NCBI GenBank assembly: GCA_905221605.1 | Contig: CAJNDS010002330.1 | Span: 86,441 to 150,440, forward strand | DNA length: 64,000 nucleotides | Direction: 5' to 3' | Source of the DNA: Symbiodinium natans | Taxonomy: Eukaryota; Sar; Dinophyceae; Suessiales; Symbiodiniaceae | In this document: in pieces, positions 1-10,100 of the stretch | How positions within the stretch are numbered: position 1 is the stretch's first letter | How the letters are laid out: every line of letters starts with the position of its first letter | Program-made: the position numbers and the translations under genes | Notes under the pieces: model-generated | What the model was told of the DNA's origin: nothing | Database searches by the model: none | The model's input: the letters and a program-made list of their open reading frames with translations, nothing else

Positions 1-870
1 GGGAGATGCAGAAGAGCGGCCGGACCACACTTTGATTGTCTTGTCGTCGCTAGCTGAGGCCAAGGTGTTCGCATTTATTCTGCAGAGGGCTCTTACATAG
101 TCCCTGTGTCCTTCAAGCGTGACTTGGCAAGTCTTGGTACTAAGATCCCACACTTTGATTGTCTTGTCGTCGCTAGCTGAAGCCAAGGTGTTCGCATCTA
201 TTCTGCAGAGGGCAAGTACGGAGCCCTTGTGTCCTTCAAGCGTGACTTGGCAAGTCTTGGACCTAAGATCCCACACTTTGATTGTGTTGTCGTGACTTCC
301 TGAGGCCAAGGTGTTCGCATCTAGTCTGCAGAGCGCTGTTACAGTATTCGTGTGTCCTGAAAGCGTGACTTGGCAAGTCTTGGTACTCAGATCCCACACT
401 TTGATTGTGTTGTCGTGACTTCCTGAGGCCAAGGTGTTCGCATCTATTCTGCAGAGGGCTGTTACATAGTCCCTGTGTCCTGAAAGCGTGACTTGGCAAG
501 TCTTGGTACTCAGATCCCACACTTTGATTGTGTTGTCGCGGCTTCCTGAGGCCAAGGTGTTCGCATCTATTCTGCAGAGGGCAAGTACGGAGCCCTTGTG
601 TTCTTCAAGCGTGACTTGGCAAGTCTTGGTATTAAGATCCCACACTTTGATTGTGTTGTCGACGCTAGCTGAGGCCAAGGTGTTCGCATTTATTCTGCAG
701 AGGGCTCTTACAGAGAACCGGTGTCCTTCAAGCGTGACTTGGCAAGTCTTGGACCTAAGATCCCACACTTTGATTGTGTTGTCGTGACTTCCTGAGGCCA
801 AGGTGTTCGCATCTATTCTGCAGAGCGCTGTTGCAGGTTGGTTGTGGCCGGCCAGGTCGCTGTTCTGCAT
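1..870 (-). CDS. WD40-repeat protein, copy A (C-terminus beyond window)
   Basis: Seven near-identical units of about 120 bp encode WD40 repeats, with cores such as NTLASGSHDNTIKVWDL followed by a KTCQVTL-EGH segment. WD40 units form beta-propeller blades used as protein-binding platforms. The chosen start is the ATG at 870 (MQNSDLAGHN), because the same start and reading frame recur in copy B at 24053. Upstream is a variable C/G tract that shifts frame between the copies. The frame stays open to position 1, so the stop codon lies outside the window. Unit-to-unit identity is very high, which suggests recent tandem expansion or gene conversion. No partner domain is visible. The WD40 assignment is firm; function and expression are unknown. 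Confidence 0.85.
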   Translation of the reverse strand, partial: MQNSDLAGHNQPATALCRIDANTLASGSHDNTIKVWDLRSKTCQVTLEGHRFSVRALCRINANTLASASVDNTIKVWDLNTKTCQVTLEEHKGSVLALCRIDANTLASGSRDNTIKVWDLSTKTCQVTLSGHRDYVTALCRIDANTLASGSHDNTIKVWDLSTKTCQVTLSGHTNTVTALCRLDANTLASGSHDNTIKVWDLRSKTCQVTLEGHKGSVLALCRIDANTLASASDDKTIKVWDLSTKTCQVTLEGHRDYVRALCRINANTLASASDDKTIKVWSGRSSASP

Positions 871-1240
871 CTCCTGAGAAGAGCTGGGAGGGGAGGGGGG
901 GTGCGGGGGGGGGGTTGGGGGTTCCCGCATTTTTCAGTCGCACCGCGCCGATTTTTTTGAGGGAACACAACCGTGAAAAGCAAACTTGGACGGCAATTCA
1001 ACAAAATGGAGGGACACGGCAACACTGTGACCACAAGGCACTGCAGGGATCTGCTTAAAGTTGTAACATCGTGTTCTGACCCTGTGCGAGGCTTCCGCTT
1101 CTCCGCTTCTCCGCCTTCAACTGTGAACCTGCCAACCCCCAACGCAAGGAACTCCAGAACTGCAGAGACCTTTGAAGGGCCTCCACGAACGTACCGGTTA
1201 AAGCCCAGCTCGATCAAAAAGAGCAAACTGTAAACACTCT
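871..1240 (-). other. Conserved WD40 5' leader with homopolymer tract
   Basis: This block is conserved in copy B at about 24054-24340. It contains a G/C homopolymer tract (about 885-925) of different length in the two copies, and a stretch that could encode PQKNRRGATEKCG on the minus strand. In copy A an open minus-strand frame runs through it but is out of phase with the WD40 frame. In copy B the tract length joins the two frames. It may be leader, intron or N-terminal coding sequence; this cannot be settled from sequence alone. Confidence 0.4.
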
Positions 1241-3480
1241 GAAGCGGAAGAAACCGTCATGAGCAAGGGCTTCGTCAGTGAGCCGATAACCAAGAGTCGC
1301 GGATGATATCTGGCACGGCGATGGACTGCAATGTGAGGTTTTAGGAGGTTTGAGTTGGACGTCATAGGAACAGTCAAGCCGCCAAGCCCTACACAAGCAG
1401 AGCTACAGTTTGAGAAGTTCGGAGAATGGGACCTCAAGCCAGTTAGGAGATTCAAGTTACGTCTGAAGACAAGTCCAGAGCTTCATGGCAGCACAACTAA
1501 GAGAAGTTTCGATCACTACTCTTGGAGGTGACAGAGCAAAGAGACGAGATGCCTCCGGTCAGCCTTCCCCACGTTGGGTCAGGACTATCTCAAGCTGACC
1601 TCCTCGCACAAAGGCACGGTCAAACAGAACTGTCTCAAGCGCCCGGCGTCACGCAAGGGCACGGTCAAGCAGGACTCTCGCAAGTTCACAGGCGCAGTCA
1701 AACCAAACTACCAGTTCCAGGCAAGAAAACCAGATTGACAGGAGTGGCTGAAAAGTGATCGTGGTGATGGGAGACTTGAGCGACACCTCGGCAGAATATG
1801 GCGGAATGGTGAAAGCAAGTTGATGAAACTGCAGAGGGCCACTACCCGAAGTCAGCGCGGGCTCTTAAGAACGGTGTGTCGTTGGCGTTCACAACGGAAG
1901 TGAAAACGGAGAACACGAGGAAGGCCACTTCTATGCCGATAGCGAATACACTTACGATGTACCGCATGTACCGCCCAGGGGGGGAAACAGAGAACCTGAG
2001 ACCGTTGACTTTGCCAGAGAGCGGGAACTTTTCACAGGAGGCAAGCGGAGCCACTGAGGAAACAGGCACGATATTCTTCCAGGTCAATTAAAGGACTTGA
2101 CGGTCTCAAAGCCTGATCCAACTCTGATGCGCAAGGGACTTGCAGGCGTTGCAGAGCATGCGCTCGGGAAGTACCCGGCGGTCTGAAAGGAGTTGCTGGC
2201 AGCATCCACGTCTTCGTCGGAGGGAGGTGGAGAGAAGCCTGTAGCGAAGGCCAGTAGTGTCACCACGTCCTCAACTACGTCGACAACAAGGCCCAACACA
2301 ACAACGTCATACAACGTGGCTCAAGTCGTATGTTCAGATGTTGCAAGTGGGTGCATGACTGGGGAGCTACACCGAGGAAGGAAAGATGTATGGCGTCCTC
2401 CGGAAAGGGCCACATGGGCCACTATTCGAAGGAGGGCAAAGACTACGCCGGCTCAATTAGAATGATGAGCCAATGGCAGAAGGCGGTCGACACCGAGCCT
2501 CACCTACACTATCACCTACACTATCACCTCACCCGAAGGAAAAGATACCAAGCAGAGGGAGATGTTGAATCGATCAAGGCATTGATGGCGGCGGGCCCAA
2601 CTACAAGTCAACCTTCTACAAGTCAACCTTCGACAGCTCTACGGCAGATTCACAAGGGTTGAGGAGCTTTCAGAACCGAGACCCCTGGTTCTTAGATTCG
2701 GCTTGCAGGAGACCGAAAGGAGCTCACCCAGAACGATGGTGGGACGATCCTCGTGCAGAAACGGAAGTTCAAACGATCATTCGGATGAGTTGGCCTGTCA
2801 AAAGGTGGAGGCGCTAGTGGTGGTGCGAGGGTTCGCCGCAGGAAAATATTGCAGGCTGAAACGGAAGTCGACGGAAAATGCAGGCCGTGCAGGCCGGGGG
2901 CAATCCCGGAATAAAGCTTCCATATGCTCTCGCCCTCTCACAAGAACGCTCTCCATTGCCGACTCTTTCTCATGGGAAGTTTATATCTCACAAGAGCCGT
3001 TGCATCGACAGTCCCGGCAACTTAGGCTTTTGACTTGAGGAGCTTCTAAAGATTCTAGGCCCACAAATCGCAGCCTCAAGGCTGAGAGTAACAGATGAAC
3101 AGCCACAATCTCGACAGCTTGGTCTGTGATGTCTGTGATCAAAGCACCCCGACATGTCCATGGAAGTTGCCACTGCACGCTTTAGCTCCGAAGCGCCCCA
3201 TGTGCTATCACCCACGCAAGAGCAGAAGAGCAGGCCCCGTCCTCTGCATACGGCACCTGTCTCAGGGCGCTTCCCTACACTACCAGAACTGTGAAGCTTC
3301 CATGGAAAGCCTCTATAGCGCCGAACACTCGACCTAGTACTGCGCTGGATAGGACGTTTTAACCTGGATTGGCAGCAAACCTGGACACCACGGCACCAGA
3401 GCATCCAAAATGCACGGGGTTGTAACTTGCCCCTGCGTACACGAAGATACCACCCCAATCTAGAACCAGGGCACGCAACA
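1240..3480. other. Duplicated block without an assignable gene
   Basis: No long intact frame. Plus-strand frames of 70-110 codons are interrupted. One (2330-2662) contains a Cys/His-containing stretch (FRCCKWVHDWG, then SSGKGHMGHY) and a short direct repeat encoding TSQPSTSQPST. Another plus-strand frame around 2690 reads WFLDSACRRP, faintly like a retroelement protease active-site region. Together these could be the decayed gag/protease end of a retroelement, but I could not confirm it. Copy B (26373-28460) keeps the same breaks, so decay largely predates the duplication. Confidence 0.3.
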
Positions 3481-3486
3481 ATGTAA

Positions 3487-3960
3487 GTTATAGGCTGCGA
3501 AGAGTTTTGAAGGGTTGAAAAGGGCGCCTGCTTTTATTTCGCTTGGTTCAAAGTTGCCGTGTTACAGGGTCTTACAAGAGGAAAGGGGTCTAATAGAGGT
3601 GCCGTTGAGAAGGGTCTGGGAAGGGCTTCAGAAGTTCCAACTTGCCGCTGTCTTTTGGTATCGAAGAACTCTTAGAAGGGTTGAAGAGGGCGCCTGCATG
3701 ATCTGGTTCAGTTCCAAAGGGCTTTGAAGGGGTTTTTGGAGGGGTTTGAGGCTCTGGCATATGCGGGCTCGATATTGGAGCCAACTTGCCGTTTGGAAGG
3801 TCTTAGGAAGAAGTTTCTAAAGGCGTCGCTGGCATACTTTGACTTTGGCTCCGTGTCGGTCAAAACTTGCCGGTTTCCAGGTTCTTGCATATTGAGAAGG
3901 AGTTTCTCAGACACAAGGCTCTAACATACACGGGGTGCTATAACTTGCCCCCGAGTCCAG
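3487..3960 (+). repeat. Four diverged tandem units (about 110-130 bp)
   Basis: Units start near AA(C/G)TTGCCG and share a middle such as GGTTCTTGCATATTGAGAAG. They are diverged and end at a CTATAACTTGCCCCCGAG block. The array is repeated in copy B at about 28473-28940. No coding role is supported. Confidence 0.55.
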
Positions 3961-5030
3961 TTTGGCTTTGCCTGTACCAAATTAAGCCCCCAAAGTATGC
4001 TCCGACACGAACATACCCCTAGACCACCGAAAACCCCCCCCTTAAAACCGCTTAAATCCCTATGAGAACCCCTTTAGACGGCGCCTTAGAAGTGGGTTTA
4101 GGGGAGAAAAAAGGCGAGAGGTACAAGGGCGTTTCAAAGGGGTTTGAGGGGAGTAGGTTTAGAGGCTGGGACTCTGGCTCAGAGTCGTACCTTTTTTGGT
4201 TCGAGCTTGGCTGTTCTGCTTCCAACCGTATCAACTTTCGTTGGAGGCTCTCAAAAGATGTTTTGGAGCAAGAAACGGAAACTGGACGGCGGGCCAGTTG
4301 AGCTGGCACTAACCTGGGCCCATTTTGCTCCCTGGGTGGAGATCTGGAAGTCTGAACCTCTGGAAGATTCTGCTCGATGTGCTAGATGGGCTTGCACGGC
4401 CGCGCGTACTGCGAATCATCGCGTTCAGTGCATTGCCCAGTTGCGAACAACGCCGGACACAGGCAGGCGCTCAATTTCGTGCTCGCTGAATCACTCGGGC
4501 GATGCAGTTTCAGCTCATTCCTTTGAATCCAGAAGATAATCGTCACTGGGCACTTTTCTGTCAGCGGCGACTGTGTCACGAAAGGAGGTCCAAGCATAAT
4601 TTGGGCACACCATGCACGCATTGCCTTTGGGGACGAGAAACAACTCCCAAACACAGCGATTCTTCTTGTCAGCAGCACATGTGCATGTAGGACTTGACCC
4701 TGCATCGGAAATGGTGCTGTGCCCCGAAACAGATGCAGGGAAGCACTACGATGCTCCATATCTCCTCTTGCCACTTTCACACTTTCACTAGCAAGACTTC
4801 CAGACTTCCTAATCTTCCAAAAAGCAGCGCTCCAGGAACCAGAACAAAGAACGGCGACAGCAACCACATCACCACATCATACCACATCAACGACCAACAC
4901 TCGCGGAACGTCAACCAGTGCCTGGTCAGGCATGTCGACTTGCTGGTAGGTCTCGAGATCCTTCAGAGGCAACCCACGACCCTTCTGACCCTTCTCTCCG
5001 CATAACTTCTTGGAGTGCGTACCCCCCCGC
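3961..5030. other. Unassigned duplicated sequence
   Basis: Apart from generic short open frames on both strands I see no domain. The same sequence occurs in copy B at about 28947-30009. One 11-bp indel near 4537-4547 (present in A, absent in B) changes the reading frame of the plus-strand frame, which argues against that frame being coding. Confidence 0.4.
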
Positions 5031-6980
5031 CTTATGACCATCACCAAGCTTATTGCAACCGAGCCAAAGGTTGCGTAAGGGCGTCTTCTCCAGCATTCGG
5101 GCCAACGCCTCGCGGGAACTTCCGAACCCACAAAGGGCTCTGCGTCTCCCCGCTACGAAGGCGACGCTAAAGCCTCAACTTCCATGTGCGGTAGGGGACC
5201 ATTAGGACATGAATTGCGCCAGGGACCACTGAATGCGAAAGCGACCTTCCGATGTTCCAAGGAGTGCAGTGGGGAGCTGAGAGGCACACAAGGAGGCACT
5301 GAGCCAGGACACACGAACTTCTGAAAATGAGCTGTCCGGGGTTCCCATCTAGCTCAAAATGTTGAAGGCACCCCGCAGCAAGAACCCGGAAACAAAAATA
5401 ACAACAACAACTCACAGGGCATCGAACGAGTTTCCATGAAGCCTTCCCAAAGACCTGCCCGGCTACGTCCGAAGCCAAAGAGGGCAACTCGAAGATGCAC
5501 GTCTCCAGAGCGATAGTCAGCAAGCATCCACAATCGCTGTGTCCGTGCTATGTCCTTTTTCTGCTTATGTTAGGACAGCAGGCAACGTCACTTCGCCTCG
5601 ACACCATGGTCGGTGATGTCGTTGAACTCTAGGCCAAGGTTCTCAAAGTCGGACTTGCTCTCAACGCACTTGGCAATGGCCTGTTGCAAGAAGCATGCTC
5701 ATGATCTTCGTGCTCAAGTGGTGTTGGCATCCTCCAGAACAAGATGCTGCTTTATCAGACTTTGAGGTCACCGCGTCACTTCCCTCATCTCCGATCCCAT
5801 TGCCCGAGACGTCCAGGCGCTTGAGGCTGCTCTGCGTGAGCATACGGCAGATTGCCTGTGCCAAGCTCATTTCCAACTGCGCTCTGGTATACTCTAAGTG
5901 GATGTTGTAACTTGTACATAACTAGACTCACTAGACTCCGAGAGACCCGCCACTGACAACTCCGCCAAATGCTGCGTCTGACTTTGTTCGATGACTCGAT
6001 GACTGGACTCGGCGCCGCCCCGTGCGGGGGGCTTAGGGGTGCATGACCGACGTGTTCAAGCACAGCGTTCTTGCGTTCGGACCCCTGGCCACCGCAGAGC
6101 ACGCTGTCAAACGCAAGCTGGGGGAGCGCTCAGCGAGGCCCTAGCTTTCGTTCTGCTGTCTTCCGGCTGCACTTCGGTTTGAGTTCTTTGGACGCCGGAA
6201 GCCTCTCCTGAGGAGGGCGAGGCCTTGGGGCCCTGGATGAGAAACCCCTGCAGGACTCCTGCGGGGAGGGAGGGAGGGGGAGGGAGGGGGGGGAGGGAGA
6301 GAAGGGGGGAGGGGAGGGGGGAGGAGAGGGGGGAAGAGAGGGGGGAGGGGAGGGGAGGGGGAAGGCTGAGGGTAGATGGTGACAATCACAAGTGGCATGG
6401 CCTTCGCTGCCACGGGACCTCTGAACATGAGACCACAGTGAAAGGCCGTGTCATGTAACTGACAAGGACGCCACCAGATGCTCCCTTCGTTTGGCCTTGG
6501 CCCCATCTGGCCCGATGGAGTTGTTGCTTACGTTGAAGTCTTTCAGGGAGCCGCACTTCTCGAGGACAGCGCACAGCGCCTGACAGTCGCGAGTCACACG
6601 GCCTTCGCTGCAACGGCACCTCTGAACATGAGACCACCGTGAAAAATTACCGTGAAAGGCCCTGCTAGATAAGCGGACAAGCACGCCAGCAGATGCTCCC
6701 TTCATCTTGCCTTGGCCCCATCTGGCCCGATGGAATTGTTGCTTGCATTCCCGTGGCTGACATCGTGCAGGCAGGTGCACTTCTCGAGTACGGCGCAGAG
6801 CGTGACAGTCACAAGTGCCCCGGCCCTGCAATGGGACCTCTGAATTTCTGGGCAAGAAGGCGGCTCGTGTCGCCTCGCCTTCATGTGCTCATCCCGGAGG
6901 CTGTTGCTGCTGATGTTCAACTCGGTGAAGGTTCCCTTCTCGAGCACTGTGCACAGAGCCTGGCACCACTGACATGGCCA
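5031..6980 (-). CDS. LRR protein, copy A, about one repeat per exon
   Basis: A series of minus-strand exons each encodes about one 26-28-residue leucine-rich repeat of the ribonuclease-inhibitor type. Probable exons: about 6879-6975 (FTELNISSNSLRDEHMKA), about 6711-6830 (ASNNSIGPDGAKA), 6496-6621 (LKDFNVSNNSIGPDGAKA), 5772-5855 (LKRLDVSGNGIGDEGSDA), 5592-5680 (FENLGLEFNDITDHGVEA) and 5031-5108 (LRNLWLGCNKLGDGHK). Acceptors are CAG or GAG; several donors are GC (AAG|GCGGGG, AAG|GCAAGA, AAG|GCGAGG). Such repeats usually bind proteins. No kinase, NACHT or other partner domain is seen. Start and stop were not located. A second copy lies at 30.0-31.7 kb. Confidence 0.65.
6256..6366 (+). repeat. 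Polypurine G/GGA tract within LRR gene
   Basis: About 110 bp of GGGAGG/GGAGAG on the plus strand, with few interruptions. It sits inside an LRR exon/intron remnant: the flanking minus-strand text resembles the start of an LRR exon that is then lost. Copy B has a much shorter tract at about 31242-31281. It could form triplex or G-quadruplex structures (inference). Confidence 0.8.
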
Positions 6981-7145
6981 CATGGCCTTCCCCAAACGCC
7001 AAGTCGCCAAATCGCGACAGGTAACCTAGAACCCTTGTGAACATCGAAACTTGTGACACTCAAACCCCAAAGACGGCATTGGCGTCCAAATCCCACGCCC
7101 CCCTGGCACCTGGACAAGCCCTGATGCTCCAATGCCCAAACCCTG

Positions 7146-10100
7146 GAGGTCTCCGGAGATGTCCATCTTCTCAAAGTCCAGGGCAACATCCTGGAGGCAA
7201 CTTCACGCATGGTTTGCACGAGGCGTTTACAGGCAGCACTTGCACAAAGGAAGCCAGCCCTCACAGCTTCTCTGAGATTCACACAGGTTCACACGACGTC
7301 AAACAGTCAAACGACTGGATCCTAACTCCACCTCGCATAGGTCCCACAGTGGTTACAGGGGATTCGGAGAGCAATTGAGGTAAGGCTCGTCCGGAGCCAC
7401 GGCGGCCTTCCATACTCCAAGCAGCGTCTTGGAAAGTCGCGTCAGGGCCTCAGGGAAGAGCTTCCACGGAGTCTGAGACTGCTTTGGATGCATTTGATCT
7501 GGACGACTCGCAAAGAAAGACGCCCCTGTAGAAACCCGACTGCAGCCTCTCAAATTCGCCTGGCTTCCTGCCCAGAAGCGTTTGGAACAAGCAGACCCGG
7601 ATCAGCCCCCCCCCCCCGCCCTGTGGGACCCCCCCCAATCGCATGGAGGCGCTGCAAACCGATGCTGTGGGGGGTTCCCGTCTGTCGGCGGCTTCTACAG
7701 AGGCGGCTCCCTCTTTTTCTGGCAGCTTTCGGGACCCCCCCTGAAACGCCCCCTGAACCTCCCTGTTACCCCCCTTGACCATTCAAACCCTCTTTCCTCC
7801 TTTCCTGTCCTGGGGCCCGCCCGACTGCCGAGGCAGCGCGCGCAAGCGTTTACAAAAGAATGTTCATAACAAACGCCGCCGCCCTGCCACCCAGGCCTCG
7901 GGGTCGCGTGCAGGATGCATCCAGGGAAGGGATCTGTGAAACCTGGGACGAAATCTGTCACCCCCTGACCCGTCCTGCGCACAGCAGGCCAGAGGTCCAC
8001 GTGTGTGTATGGTTTTCGGGTTTGGGGGGGTTTTGTAAGGGAACTGCTGAACTGCTGAGTCGGGAAACCCGAACCGGCCAAACAAAAGGCAAGATAGTGC
8101 AACCCGGACTCAAGCCCTCGTCATTCTCAAAGTCGGCCTGGCAAGCCACACGCTTTCGAAGTTCAGCAGAATGGGCCGTCCTACATCGTCCTACATCCTA
8201 CATGAGATGACCGTAGCACTGCAGTTGGGAAGCTGCACAAGTGTCCGGAAGGCAACACTTGGGTCCAAAGAGCTTTCGGATGGTTTTGAGGGTCCAGCTT
8301 CGGAGATTGCGAGACTTCAGGCCCCCGAGACTTAGGGATTCAGCCTGATTCAGCGCCCCAGAGCTGCGGCTCAGCAAAACCCGGCTCCAACCTCCAGTCG
8401 CCATGAACCTCCCCTCACAAACCCCCCAAAACCCCCCAAAACAACCCTATAAAGGCCCTCTCAGCCCCCTAAACACCTCGAAACCTTCTCGCCCTCCTGC
8501 CGGCCTCGCGCCAGATGCGGCGGGCCAGAAGCTCGTCTCCGGACCTGAGCACGGTTGGGAGGTTTAGGCCTAGGCGGTTTAGGCGGCTTAGGGTTGAGGG
8601 AGGTTTTGGGTTTCGGGTGTCGGCCGGGTTGCAGGTTTTTGGCTTGGAGGGATGTTGAGGCGTTTCTTGGCGGGACGGGGTTTGGGGCTTGGGGTTCATG
8701 CTTCAAGTTGGGGACTGGGTTTGGGGAGCCAAGGTCTCGGAATTTCATAGGGCAAAGGGTGTGCAAGCGAATCATTAGACCTCAAGACTTGCCCAGGGTC
8801 TTGGGGGTGAGCTGTGACCCCCTCCTGCTCAACTAGACACAAACGGGGGTTGCCCTTCGGCACAAACCCCAATACCAAACGGAGCCCGAGCGACGTGACC
8901 AGTGTCCGCAGCTTCCGGCCGTAGTAGCCGGCCACCTGGAACAAAACTCGAGGCTCCAGAAAGTTCAGATGGGGGGAGAACTTTCGGAGGGAACCCATAT
9001 GAATCCACACTATTCTCTGCTATTCTTCAACCCTTTCAACCCTTTCAACCCTCTGCTCCCGGCACCTGCTCTCGAACGGGGTGATAAAGGACAAAGGTCA
9101 GTAGGACCTGCAGGGGTCTGGCATGGTCGCGCGTTGTGATCGGATTGGGGAGATGATGGAGATGAAAGGGCTCGAACGCCAAAGTTGGAAGAGCCGGAGG
9201 CTGGTCGTGAAGGGTTCTGCAAGCCAAGCTTCCCTTGCGACTTCGAGAGCCCTCCCAGATCCGCCTGCATGGCCGGGATGGCCAGACTGAGCACGGCGAC
9301 CACGGTGGATCCGCCCTCGCGCCGCAGGTAGAACAGCGCACCGAGCGCTTGCGGCACGTTCTCCAGAAGTAAGAGAAACCTGGAAAGGTCGCGCGTGGCA
9401 GACCAAGCCCTCGACAGGCCAATGCATCAAGAAAAAACTGCTGACCGGGCGGGCTATGTACACATCTTTGCGAAACAGAACGCAACCTCTCAAATGCCCC
9501 CCCCCCCCCCACCTTTTCGTAGGAGTCAGCTGTTTGTACAGCAGAATCACCAGCTCTTCACCCGGCTTCACACTGTCTCCTCCGGGCTCACCCCCCATCA
9601 CACTCAGAACATCCACAAAGTCTCCCAGCGCCTGCGTCAGGAGTGAGCAGGAGCACCGCCAGGTGTGAGCTCACCAGCTCCGCGATCAAATCCTGCGCGG
9701 GGCTCAAAATACCGCCGGCTTGCCGGGCTCTGGCCAAGTTCCCCCGTATGCCAAGGCCCTCTGCTCTGGGGCACGGTCCTCCACGAAGAAGCAGAAGACA
9801 TGGATGATCACAAGGTAGGCCAAGCAGGCCACGCCCATGTTCTGGATCTCTTCCTTGTCGGACTGAAAGCAGATGAATGCGAACATGATGTCCTGCACAA
9901 AGCAGAAGATGCAGAAGGATGCAGAAGGATGATGTTGATCAGGGAGTTGCTGGGGAGCGACCGCACTCACCGCCCTCCGACACCCTCTTCTCGAAGTGCG
10001 GCTTGCTGCGAACCATGAGCTCAAGACCCGAGAGGGCTTTCGAATGGCGTTTGGGCTTCAGCTCCATTCAGCTTCCCCCCCTTCCCCCCCCCCTTCCCCC

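Larger units (their letters stand above)
1..6800. repeat. Segmental duplication, copy A
   Basis: This stretch is repeated in direct orientation at about 23.8-31.7 kb, offset by about 24.96-24.99 kb over most of its length, with only scattered substitutions and small indels. Copy A has seven WD40 units where B has two, and about 440 bp (1577-2017) that B lacks. It lacks about 2 kb found in B at 24341-26372. The duplication probably continues left of the window, because copy B's match begins exactly at base 1. Confidence 0.9.

Noticed and set aside
3708-3924. Short frames on both strands repeated at 28.7 kb as conserved genes
   Set aside because: Conservation is explained by the segmental duplication and the diverged tandem units.
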